Shown here: positions 42,168 to 50,392 of the stretch, in pieces
Layout: the number at the start of each line of letters is the position of its first letter
Position numbering within the stretch: position 1 is the stretch's first letter
DNA from: Verrucomicrobiota bacterium
GTDB lineage: Bacteria > Verrucomicrobiota > Verrucomicrobiia > Opitutales > Opitutaceae
Assembly: GCA_023433275.1 (NCBI GenBank)
Contig: JAEZDN010000084.1
Location: forward strand, 1-55,497
Reading direction: 5' to 3'
Length of the DNA stretch: 55,497 bases
The notes under the pieces: model-generated
What the model saw: only the letters and a program-made list of their open reading frames with translations
Databases searched by the model: none
What the model was told of the DNA's origin: nothing
Position numbers and translations under genes: made by a program

Positions 42168-44501
42168 GTGAAAAGCATCTCGTTCCGCTGGCAGCTCACC
42201 CTCTTCATCCTGATGATTTGCGGGGTGACTCTGTCCCTCGCCTTCGTGGGCCTCTACCTCTCCGAGGCGCGACAAATCAATCTCGAGGTGCAAGGGCGGC
42301 TGGAACGGACCCAGTTCCTCATGATCGGCAACCTCGCGCCGCTGCTCGAGCAGAACCCCGAGGCCACCGATCTCCAGCTCGGGGCCCTCGGCGTCGACGC
42401 CCAAACCGCCGCGGCCGCCGTCTTCACCCCCGATGGCAAGCTCCTCGCCCGCTACGTCCGCCAGGGCGCCCACGAGGTCATTCCCCCGCCCCCCAAGGGC
42501 GTCACCCGGCTTTTCGACTCCCATCGCTACGTCGTGTGGAGCGAAATCACCTCGGGCGACAAATCCCTCGGTCTGCTCTACCTCAAGGCCGAGAAGAGCG
42601 AGGCCGACGCCGAGCGCTTTACCAACCTCCTGCGTGGCTCCCTCATCATCTTCGCCGGCGCCGCCTTCCTCGCCATCACCGTCGCCTTCCGCCTCGGCGG
42701 CCGCTTTACCCAACCCATCACGGAACTGGCCCAGGTCTCCACCTCGGTCCGCCGCACCCACGACTACACCCAGCGCGTCGAAAGTTCCGCCAGCGGTGAG
42801 ATCGGCGAACTCATCGAGTCGTTCAACGCGATGCTCGGCACGATCGAGACCAAGACCGCCGAACTCGAACAGGCCCGCAATACCGCCGAGGGCGCCAAGG
42901 AACAACTCGAGGAGGCCAACCGCACCCTCGAGGCCCGCGTCGAGGACCGCACCAAGCTGCTCGCCAAGGCCGTCAAGGACGCCGAGGAGGCCAGCAAGGC
43001 CAAATCCAGCTTCCTCGCCAAGATGAGCCACGAGCTCCGCACCCCCCTCAACGCCATCATCGGCTACAGCGAGATCCTGCGCGAGGACGCCATCGATGAC
43101 GGCGACGCGCGCACCGCCGAGGATCTCGACAAGGTGCTCAACGCCGCCCGCCACCTGCTCGGCCTGATCAACGATGTCCTCGACATCTCCAAGATCGAGG
43201 CCGGCAAGATGGAACTCTACCTCGAGACCTTCGACATCGCGAAGATCATCAACGAGGTCATCGCCACCGCGCAGCCGCTCGTCGCCAAGAAGGGCAACGT
43301 CCTCACCCTCGACTGCCCGCCCGACATCGGCCCCATGCACGCCGACGCCACCAAGCTCCGGCAGATGCTCCTCAACCTCCTCAGCAACGCCAGCAAGTTC
43401 ACCGAGAACGGCACCATCACCCTCAAGATCACCCGCGTGCCGGACGAGGACGCCATCGATCTGGCCGTGATCGACACGGGCATCGGCATGAACGCCGAGC
43501 AGCTCTCGCGCCTCTTCCAGGCCTTCAGCCAGGCCGACGCCTCCACCACCAGCAAGTACGGCGGCACCGGCCTGGGCCTCGCCATCTCCAAGCAATTCGC
43601 GCAGATGATGAATGGCGACATCACCGTCACCAGCGCGCCCGGCGTCGGCTCCACCTTCGCCATCCGGCTGCCCGGGCGCGTGGAGACCAAGAAGCCCAAG
43701 ATCGTCAACCAAACCAGCCAGCGCCTCACCCGCTCGCCTTTTCCGGATCAGAAACGTCCGAAAATCCTCGTGGTCGACGACGACAAGGACATCCGCACCG
43801 TCATCACCGAAATCCTCGACCAGAGCGGCTACGAGGTCTTCACCGCCTCCTCCGGCCAGCAGGGACTCGACCTCGCCGGCCAGATCCTCCCCAACCTCAT
43901 CGTCCTCGACCTCATGATGCCGGGCATGGACGGATGGACCGTGCTCACCAAGCTCCAGCACAAGCCCGTCCTCGCCGACATCCCCGTCATCATCCTGAGC
44001 GGCGCCAGCGGCCTCGAGATGGCCATGTCCCTCGGCGCCGCCGCCGTGCTCTTCAAGCCCGTCGACGCCAACCAGCTCACCGCCGAGATCGCCGCCCAAC
44101 TCGCTCCGCTCCCCCCGTCCTACATTCTCCTCGTCGAGGACGACACCGATTCGCGCACCCTCCTCACCCGCCTGTTCGACAGCGAGGGCTGGGCCTCCCG
44201 CGCCGCCATCAACGGCAACGCCGCCCTTCGCATCCTCAAGCAATCCGCCCCGTCCATGATCGTCCTCGACCTGAAGATGGCGGGCATGAATGGATTCGAA
44301 CTCCTCGAGGTGATCACCAAGAACCCCGCCTGGAGCCAGATCCCCGTCGTGATCGTCACCTCGATGGATCTCACCTCCGACATGCGCGACTACCTCGCGC
44401 CCCGCACCGTCGCCATCCTCTACAAGGGCCGCTTCAGCCGCGATGACCTCGTCGGACTCATGCGCCCCACCGTCCAAAAGGCCGTCGCCGCCATTTCCTG
44501 A
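42168..44501 (+). CDS. Membrane hybrid histidine kinase with two receivers
   Basis: A kinase of about 777 residues. A membrane segment (residues ~8–28), a periplasmic sensor of ~125 residues resembling a CHASE-type domain and a second membrane segment (~156–175) are followed by HAMP (~177–230), a coiled coil, HisKA (FLAKMSHELRTPLNAIIGYS, His near residue 288), HATPase (NLLSNASKFTENG, DTGIGM, GGTGLGLAIS) and two receivers. The first has LVVDDDKD and LIVLDLMMPGMDGW; the second has LLVEDDTD and MIVLDLKMAGMNGF, with Lys-Gly in place of Lys-Pro. The start is uncertain: GTG at 42168 gives MKSISFRWQL, and a TTG at 42144 adds eight residues. A lone receiver and a cyclase follow within 400 bp. Confidence 0.9.
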   Translation: MKSISFRWQLTLFILMICGVTLSLAFVGLYLSEARQINLEVQGRLERTQFLMIGNLAPLLEQNPEATDLQLGALGVDAQTAAAAVFTPDGKLLARYVRQGAHEVIPPPPKGVTRLFDSHRYVVWSEITSGDKSLGLLYLKAEKSEADAERFTNLLRGSLIIFAGAAFLAITVAFRLGGRFTQPITELAQVSTSVRRTHDYTQRVESSASGEIGELIESFNAMLGTIETKTAELEQARNTAEGAKEQLEEANRTLEARVEDRTKLLAKAVKDAEEASKAKSSFLAKMSHELRTPLNAIIGYSEILREDAIDDGDARTAEDLDKVLNAARHLLGLINDVLDISKIEAGKMELYLETFDIAKIINEVIATAQPLVAKKGNVLTLDCPPDIGPMHADATKLRQMLLNLLSNASKFTENGTITLKITRVPDEDAIDLAVIDTGIGMNAEQLSRLFQAFSQADASTTSKYGGTGLGLAISKQFAQMMNGDITVTSAPGVGSTFAIRLPGRVETKKPKIVNQTSQRLTRSPFPDQKRPKILVVDDDKDIRTVITEILDQSGYEVFTASSGQQGLDLAGQILPNLIVLDLMMPGMDGWTVLTKLQHKPVLADIPVIILSGASGLEMAMSLGAAAVLFKPVDANQLTAEIAAQLAPLPPSYILLVEDDTDSRTLLTRLFDSEGWASRAAINGNAALRILKQSAPSMIVLDLKMAGMNGFELLEVITKNPAWSQIPVVIVTSMDLTSDMRDYLAPRTVAILYKGRFSRDDLVGLMRPTVQKAVAAIS

Positions 44502-44510
44502 ACCATTCCC

Positions 44511-44891
44511 ATGCCCAAGATTCTCCTCGTCGAAGACAATGAAATGAACCGCGACATGCTCACGCGTCGCCTCGAGAAACGCGGCTACACCGTCATCGTC
44601 GCGGTCGACGGCGCCGAGGGCGTTGCCCAGGCCAAGGCCGGCGCGCCCGACCTCATCCTGATGGACATGTCCCTCCCCGTCCTCGACGGCTGGGACGCCA
44701 CCCGGCAGATCAAGGCCGATCCCGCCCTCACGCGCGTCCCCGTCATCGCCCTCACCGCCCACGCGATGGAGAGCGACCGCCAGAAAGCCCTGGGCGCCGG
44801 CTGCGACGATTTCGACACCAAGCCCGTGGAACTTCCGCGCCTGCTCATGAAGATCGACGAGCTGCTCAAGAAGTTCCCGCCCAAGGCATGA
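44511..44891 (+). CDS. Single-domain response regulator (DivK-like)
   Basis: A 126-residue receiver with KILLVEDNEMNRDML, phospho-acceptor Asp in LILMDMSLPVLDGW, Thr in VIALTAHAM and Lys in FDTKPVE. This is the DivK/CheY type often placed after hybrid kinases as the mobile receiver. It begins 9 bp after the hybrid kinase gene and overlaps the cyclase gene as ATGA, so the three are one transcript. It is the natural target of the hybrid kinase. Confidence 0.94.
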   Translation: MPKILLVEDNEMNRDMLTRRLEKRGYTVIVAVDGAEGVAQAKAGAPDLILMDMSLPVLDGWDATRQIKADPALTRVPVIALTAHAMESDRQKALGAGCDDFDTKPVELPRLLMKIDELLKKFPPKA

Positions 44892-46525
44892 GCGCCGAAG
44901 ACTCCAGTGCGTCGTCCGACGCCCGGCCGCCGACGACGCTCACTCCCCTGCTGAAGGCGCTCAAGACCCGTGATCACGAGGGTCTTTCCAAGCTGCGCCA
45001 CGCCCTCCGCACGCCGCTCAACCAGATCATCGGCTACAGCGAGTTGCTGATGGAAAACGCCAGCGAGAGCGGCTCCGTCACGCTGCTGGTCGATCTCAAG
45101 CGGCTCCACAGCGGGGGTGGGGAACTGCTCGCCCTGATCAACGATGCGCTGGCCGGCTGGAAAATCGAGGCCGGCAAGGTTGATTTTGCCGCGCTCCGCG
45201 AGGACCTGCGCGCCCCCCTCCATGGCGTGATCACCCTGGCCGGCCTCTCCGCCGGGAAGGCCCGCGCCGCCGGTGAACCAGCCATCGCCAAGGACCTGGA
45301 AAAGATCCTGCGCGCCGCCCAAAACCTCCTCGACCTCGCCGAGAATTCGGACCCCGCCGACCTGACCGAGCACGGCACCAGCTCGGGCGCTGACGATGCC
45401 GCCGGTCTCGCCTCGCCCCTGCTCAGCGCGGTCGTCACACCCCAGGACTTCGGCATCTCCACCGCGCCCCTCCCGCCGGCCCGCATCCTCGCCGTTGATG
45501 ACGACGACATGAATCGCGACATGCTCATGCGCCGCCTCGAGAAACTCGGTTACGAGATCACCGAGGCCGCGACCGGCCGCGAGGCGCTCGCCCGCGTGAA
45601 GGACGGGGCCTTCGACCTCGTCCTCCTCGACATCCTCATGCCCGACCTCGACGGCTTCCAGACCCTCGAGTTCATGAAGGCCGATCCGCGCCTCAAGCAC
45701 ATCCCCGTCATCATGCTCACCGCGCTGGATGACGTCGAAAGCACGGTGCGCTGCATCGAGGCCGGCGCCGAGGACTACGTCCCGAAGCCCTTCAATCCCG
45801 TCATCCTCCGCGCCCGCATCACCGCGTCCCTTGAAAAGAAGCGGCTCCGGGACCAGGAACAGGCCTTTCTGGCCCAGCTCCAGATGGAGCGCACCAAGTC
45901 GGACCGCCTTCTCCTCAACGTTCTGCCCCGTGCCATCGCCGAGCGGCTCAAGGCCGGCCACCGCACCATTGTCGACAGCTTCATCGATTCCACCGTCGTG
46001 TTTGTCGACATCGTCGGCTTCACCCGGATCGCCGCCCGGCAGTCGCCCCAGCGCACGGTGCAGCTCCTCAACGAGCTGTTCTCGAGCTTTGACCGGATCG
46101 CCGAGACGTTCGACGTCGAGAAAATCAAAACCATCGGCGACGCCTACATGATGGTCAGCGGCGTCCCCGTGATCCGCAGCGACCACGCCGAGGCCTGCGC
46201 CGCGGCCGCCTTCGAACTGCTCGAAGCCGTCCGCGCCTTCAATCGCCGCCACCAGGTTGAATGGGCCGTCCGCATCGGCATTAACAGCGGCCCGGTCGTC
46301 GCCGGCATCATCGGCACCAGGAAGTTCGCCTACGACCTGTGGGGCGACACCGTCAACATCGCCAGCCGCATGGAATCCCACGGCCGGCCCGGTCATATCC
46401 AGGTCTCCGAAGTCACCAGGCAGCTTCTCGAAGGAAAATACGACTTCGAGCCCATGGGCCTCATCGAAATCAAGAACTCGAATCCGATGCCCACGTACCT
46501 CCTCCAAAAAAAGCCCGCGGGCTGA
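44888..46525 (+). CDS. Receiver-coupled class III adenylate cyclase with degenerate kinase-type helices
   Basis: A 545-residue protein. Residues ~35–95 and ~95–150 are two HisKA-like helical units: the first keeps His38 in RHALRTPLNQIIGYSELL; the second reads REDLRAPLHGVI with no His at the H-box position. There is no HATPase. A receiver follows (~200–320; LAVDDDDMN, phospho-acceptor Asp in LVLLDILMPDLDGF, Lys in YVPKPFN), then a coiled linker and a class III cyclase (~345–520). The cyclase has metal-binding Asp in VVFVDIVGFTRIA, purine-selecting Lys in IKTIGDAYMM and Asp in YDLWGDTVNIASRMES, which favours cAMP over cGMP. It probably makes cAMP in response to phosphorylation by the hybrid kinase. 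Confidence 0.93.
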   Translation: MSAEDSSASSDARPPTTLTPLLKALKTRDHEGLSKLRHALRTPLNQIIGYSELLMENASESGSVTLLVDLKRLHSGGGELLALINDALAGWKIEAGKVDFAALREDLRAPLHGVITLAGLSAGKARAAGEPAIAKDLEKILRAAQNLLDLAENSDPADLTEHGTSSGADDAAGLASPLLSAVVTPQDFGISTAPLPPARILAVDDDDMNRDMLMRRLEKLGYEITEAATGREALARVKDGAFDLVLLDILMPDLDGFQTLEFMKADPRLKHIPVIMLTALDDVESTVRCIEAGAEDYVPKPFNPVILRARITASLEKKRLRDQEQAFLAQLQMERTKSDRLLLNVLPRAIAERLKAGHRTIVDSFIDSTVVFVDIVGFTRIAARQSPQRTVQLLNELFSSFDRIAETFDVEKIKTIGDAYMMVSGVPVIRSDHAEACAAAAFELLEAVRAFNRRHQVEWAVRIGINSGPVVAGIIGTRKFAYDLWGDTVNIASRMESHGRPGHIQVSEVTRQLLEGKYDFEPMGLIEIKNSNPMPTYLLQKKPAG

Positions 46526-46681
46526 TTTCGATTTCGAGCCGCCGCGTGGATGGCCTCCTTTTGTAGGGTCGGTGCTGGGGCTCCGATCCAATGTTTGTCC
46601 ATCTGGTCGGGGTCGAGCTTGCTCGATCCTGCCTGGATCCTTTCACCTGCGCTCCCACTCGCGCACTCCATCGGCCCCCGC
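46526..46681. other. Convergent intergenic region with hairpins (cyclase / exosortase)
   Basis: A 156-bp gap between converging genes. It holds the perfect 14-base palindrome TCGAGCTTGCTCGA at 46613–46626, with the same GC-TT-GC centre as the repeat near 33129. GGTCG… and …GATCC flank it. A bidirectional terminator role is possible. Confidence 0.45.
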
Positions 46682-47767
46682 CTACGCCGCCGCCTCGCGC
46701 TCGAACTTCAGATTCAGAAGCGGGACCAGCATCAACAACCCCGCACACGTCAGCCCGAGCACCGCATAGCCGGCCACATCATGCACGGTGCCGCTGATCG
46801 AATCCGGACCGTGCGCATACGCCCAGCCCGTCAAAAACAAGCTCCGCCCCAGATTCATCAGGAACGCGAAGAACATCGACGCGCCGACCAGCACGACTTT
46901 CTTCCAGAACTCCGTGAAGAAGGCCGCACCCAGGAACGAACCGGCAAACAAACACGCCGTCAGCGATCGGATGCCCGAACACGCGTCCGCCACCCCCACC
47001 GGTCCCTTCGGCAACATCAGCACATTGCCCTGCTGCTCGAGCGGGTAACCCAGTAAATCGAAACTGAAGGCCACCACCGTCACCACTTTCCGCAGCAGGA
47101 ACAAACTGATCTGCGATTCGATGGCCGACACCAGCGGCGCCGATATCAGCCACACGAGCACCGGAAACAGGAACAGCACCGCCACGCGAAACCGTGGCTC
47201 GTTCCACAGCGCCGACACGCCACCCCCTGGAAGGCCCGCGTCCCTGCGGGCCGCGCCACCTTGATCTGGAGCCGGGGCGCCCTCGCCCCGGATATCCGTC
47301 CCGACCGCCACATTGAAGAAAATCAGCGGCAACACGATCCCCACCATGCCCAGCGTCAGCGCGAATGTTCCTGGCTGCGATGTCCCGGCCCCCGCGCGAT
47401 AGAACGCGCCGAGCAGGAAAAAGAGGGCGCCCAGCGCGAGTCCAAATCCCGCCGCTCCATTCAAGGTCCACCGCACCCACCGCGGTCCCGCGGGAGCCAC
47501 GCCCGCCTCGCGCAGGCGCGCCGTGATCTGGGACCAGCGGTCGTAAACAATGAAAGCCGTGAACAACGGCACCAGCCACCCGAACGAATAATCCTCCTTC
47601 CGCTCCCACCAATGCGACTGGTCCCACGCCACGAAGGCCATGAACCCGCCCGCCAGACCCAGCGCGGCCAGGAAATTACCTGGCACCCGCGGTCCTGTCT
47701 CCGGCTTCGACACTGCTTCGTTGTTTTTGGTCACGCTGCGCCGAGCAAACGCGGTGCCCGCCGCCAT
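46682..47767 (-). CDS. Exosortase/archaeosortase-family membrane transpeptidase
   Basis: A 361-residue multi-spanning membrane protein. The catalytic triad of the family is visible: Cys263 in ADACSGIRSL, Arg308 in NLGRSLFL and His329 in TVHDVAGY. The N-terminal region has DYSFGWLVPLF, also typical. Exosortases process PEP-CTERM-like proteins for export, but no such substrate tail occurs among the proteins here, so targets lie elsewhere. Residues ~158–185 are a Gly/Ala/Pro/Arg insertion encoded over two hairpin repeats (47233–47252 and 47272–47291). The start is ATG at 47767; a TTG at 47785 would add six residues. Confidence 0.9.
   Translation of the reverse strand: MAAGTAFARRSVTKNNEAVSKPETGPRVPGNFLAALGLAGGFMAFVAWDQSHWWERKEDYSFGWLVPLFTAFIVYDRWSQITARLREAGVAPAGPRWVRWTLNGAAGFGLALGALFFLLGAFYRAGAGTSQPGTFALTLGMVGIVLPLIFFNVAVGTDIRGEGAPAPDQGGAARRDAGLPGGGVSALWNEPRFRVAVLFLFPVLVWLISAPLVSAIESQISLFLLRKVVTVVAFSFDLLGYPLEQQGNVLMLPKGPVGVADACSGIRSLTACLFAGSFLGAAFFTEFWKKVVLVGASMFFAFLMNLGRSLFLTGWAYAHGPDSISGTVHDVAGYAVLGLTCAGLLMLVPLLNLKFEREAAA
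47233..47252. repeat. Hairpin repeat copy 1, inside the exosortase gene
   Basis: GGCCCGCGTCCCTGCGGGCC: a 7-bp stem with a GTCCCT loop. Identical copies occur at 50302–50321 and 53126–53145. It lies in coding sequence and contributes to a low-complexity insertion. Confidence 0.75.
47272..47291. repeat. Related hairpin inside the exosortase gene
   Basis: CCGGGGCG-CCCT-CGCCCCGG is a perfect 8-bp stem with a 4-base loop, 19 bp from the repeat at 47233. Confidence 0.6.
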
Positions 47768-47849
47768 GCAAGCCACGAGCGCCAAAGCGCGCGGACTACT
47801 TCAGAAAAAGTCCGGCAAGTCCTCCGGTCGAGCCGCCTTGGCCGCGCCC

Positions 47850-48551
47850 TCACGCGCGCGCCCCCGCCGCCTGCAACCGCTCCATCGACCGGTCGTGCGC
47901 GCGTCGCAGCAACCCCAGCGCCGCAATCGCTCCGCCCAACGCCCACGCCATGTCCGACTGCGTGTCCCACACATAGCCTTGCGTGCCCAGAAAATCCTCC
48001 GCGGCCTCTCCGCTCGCCACCGCGACCGCCCACTCCAGCAATTCATACAGCGCACTGAACGCCAGGCACACGCTCACCACCAAAAACCCCAGCCAGCGGC
48101 TCGGCCCAACAGGGGAACCTGCACTCCCCGCCGGCTGGCCCGCCTCGCGCGGCCCTTCCTCCCCCTCGCCCGTCGGCGCGCTCGGCCCCAACGGCGAAGT
48201 CCGCATCAATATTTCCCGCGCCAGGATCGCCGGCACAAACCCCTGCGCAAAATGCCCGACCTTGTCGTAGTTGTTCCGCGTCCACCCAAACCACTCCATC
48301 GCCCAATCACCCAACGGCACCCGCGCATACGTGTAGTGCCCGCCCACGATCAGGATCACGCTGTGCACCCACAGCAGGACCAGCAGCAGCGACGACAGCG
48401 AAAACCGCCGCCGCACCGCGAACGCCAGCGGCACCCCGATCAGCACCGGCAACACCTCCAGGAACCAGGTGAACCGGTCATGCGGCCCCACGCCCGACCA
48501 CGCCAGCACGGGCAGCAACAACCCGACAAACCAGAGAAGACGGCGATCCAT
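47850..48551 (-). CDS. DUF2238 (YjdF-like) inner-membrane protein
   Basis: A 233-residue membrane protein with about six hydrophobic segments. Conserved-looking blocks include GGHYTYARVPLGDW, the charged NNYDKVGHFAQGFVPA, SALYELLEWAVA and DTQSDMAWALGG, which match the DUF2238/YjdF family. Function is unknown. A hydrophilic Gly/Pro/Glu-rich stretch around residues 120–150 interrupts the membrane core and looks like a low-complexity insertion. It is upstream of the exosortase gene on the same strand, 82 bp away, and divergent from the HIT gene across a hairpin-rich gap. Confidence 0.86.
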   Translation of the reverse strand: MDRRLLWFVGLLLPVLAWSGVGPHDRFTWFLEVLPVLIGVPLAFAVRRRFSLSSLLLVLLWVHSVILIVGGHYTYARVPLGDWAMEWFGWTRNNYDKVGHFAQGFVPAILAREILMRTSPLGPSAPTGEGEEGPREAGQPAGSAGSPVGPSRWLGFLVVSVCLAFSALYELLEWAVAVASGEAAEDFLGTQGYVWDTQSDMAWALGGAIAALGLLRRAHDRSMERLQAAGARA

Positions 48552-48613
48552 GCCCGCAGCGTGCCTCGCCGTGCCTCTGGCGCAAGCCGCGGAAAACGGG
48601 CCCAGCCCCATCC

Positions 48614-48670
48614 GCGGGCGAGGTCGCCCGCTCTCCAGCCGATGATGGAGCCACGGCGACCCCGCCGTGG
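48614..48670. repeat. Pair of hairpin repeats between DUF2238 and HIT genes
   Basis: Two perfect stems lie 19 bp apart: GCGGGCGA-GG-TCGCCCGC at 48614–48631 and CCACGGCG-ACCC-CGCCGTGG at 48651–48670. They sit between divergent starts, so they are unlikely to be terminators and look like a REP-type doublet. Confidence 0.6.
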
Positions 48671-48734
48671 TTCTTTCGCCCACCAAACCGCGCTTTGACA
48701 ACCCCCCTCCCGCGAACAAATCTCCCCGTGAATC

Positions 48735-49226
48735 ATGGACCACCTGCACGCCTATTGGCGCATGGAATACATCGAGGCCCCCCGCCTGCCCGAAGGCGCG
48801 AATCCCTTCGCCGCACTGCCCCAACTCGGGGACGACGCCGCGGCCCTCATCGTCCACCGCAGCCCCCTGTCCTACCTCATGCTGAACCGGTATCCCTATA
48901 ACCCCGGACACCTCCTCGCGATCCCTTTCCGCCCCGCCACCGACATCGTCGAACTCACCGCCGCCGAACGCGCCGACCTCATGGACGAGATTGTCCTCGG
49001 CAAGGAAATCCTCCGGCACGCCATCAACCCCAACGCCTTCAACGTCGGCTTCAACCTGGGCTCCGCCGCCGGCGGCAGCATCCCGCACCTCCATGCGCAC
49101 ATCGTGCCCCGCTGGAACGGCGACACCAATTTCATGCCCGTCATCGGCCAGACCCGCGTCCTCCCCCAATCCCTCGACGCGATGTACCGGCGCCTCGCCG
49201 ATACAGCTCTAAGCTTTAAGCGCTAA
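48735..49226 (+). CDS. HIT-family hydrolase
   Basis: A 163-residue histidine-triad protein, the class that hydrolyses AMP- or nucleotide-linked substrates (Ap4A, adenylyl conjugates). The N-terminal strand block YNPGHLLAIPFRP and the triad IPHLHAHIVPRW (His118, His120, His122) are intact. The length and W/NGDTNFMP segment suit the Fhit/Ap4A-phosphorylase-like branch. The stop codon falls within an inverted heptamer-type repeat starting at 49205, so the last six codons (ALSFKR) are repeat-encoded. phoH follows 77 bp downstream. Confidence 0.9.
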   Translation: MDHLHAYWRMEYIEAPRLPEGANPFAALPQLGDDAAALIVHRSPLSYLMLNRYPYNPGHLLAIPFRPATDIVELTAAERADLMDEIVLGKEILRHAINPNAFNVGFNLGSAAGGSIPHLHAHIVPRWNGDTNFMPVIGQTRVLPQSLDAMYRRLADTALSFKR

Positions 49227-49295
49227 GCTGGTGATCCCGAACCTCCCCACGCCAAACTTTCCCCACTTAACGCTTACAGCTTATTGCTTATAGCT
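49205..49295. repeat. Inverted repeat of AAGCT-type units between HIT and phoH
   Basis: The left arm AGCTCTAAGCTTTAAGCGC (from 49205) and right arm, which contains AACGCTTACAGCTTATTGCT and ends TATAGCT at ~49295, are imperfect complements. Each arm is built of 7-base units such as TAAGCTT/GCTTATA. It could form a long bulged hairpin after HIT and acts as a spacer just before the phoH GTG. Confidence 0.55.
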
Positions 49296-49303
49296 ACTTC
49301 CCC

Positions 49304-50281
49304 GTGCCCGTATCCAAAACCCTCACCTACCCCAGCGCCCGACACGTCAGCCAGCTTTTTTGCGGGTCCGAGGACAATCTCGCCCGCGTCGAGAAAACCT
49401 TGGGCGTCCGCGTGGTGACGCGCGACGACTGGCTGAAGCTCGACGGCTCGGCCGAGGCCGTCGCCCGCGCCGAGGAATTTTTCACCCTGCTCAACACCGG
49501 CCGCGCCCAAGGCCTGGCCTACCGCTCGCCGGATTTTCTTCGCCTTCTCGACCTCTACGCCCGTGACCACGGCGCCAGCCTCCGCTCACTGATCAACGAC
49601 CCCGTCGTCATCGCCACACGCCGCAAAAGCATCGTCCCCAAAACCCTCGGCCAAAAACTCTATCTCCAAGCCATTCAGAAAAACCCGGTCGTCTTCGGCA
49701 TCGGCCCCGCCGGCACCGGCAAGACCTACCTCGCGATGGCCGCCGCCATCTCGGCCCTTCTGAAGAATCAGGTCCAGCGCATCATCCTCACCCGCCCGGC
49801 GGTCGAAGCCGGCGAGACCCTCGGGTTCCTTCCCGGCGACCTGCGCGAGAAAATCCTGCCCTACCTCCGGCCGCTCTACGATGCCCTCCACGACATGCTC
49901 GACGCCGCCGACGTCACCACGCTTTCCGAGAAGGGCGTGATTGAGATCGCCCCGCTCGCCTACATGCGCGGCCGTACGCTCGCCAACGCCTTCATCATCC
50001 TCGACGAGGCCCAGAACACCACGCCGGAACAAATGATGATGTTCCTCACACGCCTCGGCGACGAGTCCCGCATGATCGTCACCGGCGACATCACCCAGAT
50101 CGACCTGCCCCGCGCCAAGGTCTCCGGTCTCGTCCAGGCCCCGCGCATCCTTCGCAACATCCCCGGCATCGATTTTCATCATTTCACCGCCGGCGACGTC
50201 GTCCGCCACCCCCTCGTCCAAAAAATCCTGGAAGCCTACGAGCAGGCCAGGAACGGCGAGTCCCCGGGACCCAATGCGTGA
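49304..50281 (+). CDS. PhoH-family ATPase
   Basis: A 325-residue PhoH/YbeZ-type protein. After an N-terminal ~110-residue domain, the P-loop region has GIGPAGTGKTYLAMA (Walker A, ~residues 132–146), RPAVEAGETLGFLPGD, and Walker B FIILDEAQNTTPEQM followed by TGDITQIDLP. These proteins act with YbeY in RNA/ribosome metabolism in many bacteria; ybeY lies 111 bp downstream. The start is GTG at 49304. A PhoH–YbeY pair is the classic arrangement. A copy of the exact 20-base hairpin repeat lies between the two genes. Confidence 0.94.
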   Translation: MPVSKTLTYPSARHVSQLFCGSEDNLARVEKTLGVRVVTRDDWLKLDGSAEAVARAEEFFTLLNTGRAQGLAYRSPDFLRLLDLYARDHGASLRSLINDPVVIATRRKSIVPKTLGQKLYLQAIQKNPVVFGIGPAGTGKTYLAMAAAISALLKNQVQRIILTRPAVEAGETLGFLPGDLREKILPYLRPLYDALHDMLDAADVTTLSEKGVIEIAPLAYMRGRTLANAFIILDEAQNTTPEQMMMFLTRLGDESRMIVTGDITQIDLPRAKVSGLVQAPRILRNIPGIDFHHFTAGDVVRHPLVQKILEAYEQARNGESPGPNA

Positions 50282-50301
50282 CAATCCTCACGCCGATGGG
50301 T

Positions 50302-50321
50302 GGCCCGCGTCCCTGCGGGCC
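50302..50321. repeat. Hairpin repeat copy 2, between phoH and ybeY
   Basis: GGCCCGCGTCCCTGCGGGCC, identical to copies at 47233 and 53126. It starts 20 bp after the phoH stop. Confidence 0.75.
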
Positions 50322-50392
50322 GTTCGCAATGGAGGACTCGGCTCCTGTTGGGCCGCGATGGACTCTCGACCAGCCCTTCCGGAATCTGCCCC

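Noticed and set aside
41964..44762. 932-codon minus-strand open frame
   Set aside because: It lies wholly opposite the hybrid kinase gene and is a Gly/Asp/Glu-rich mirror of it with no domains; GC-rich DNA commonly leaves such antisense frames open.
44585..46591. 668-codon minus-strand open frame
   Set aside because: Antisense shadow of the receiver and adenylate cyclase genes, whose motifs are unambiguous on the plus strand.
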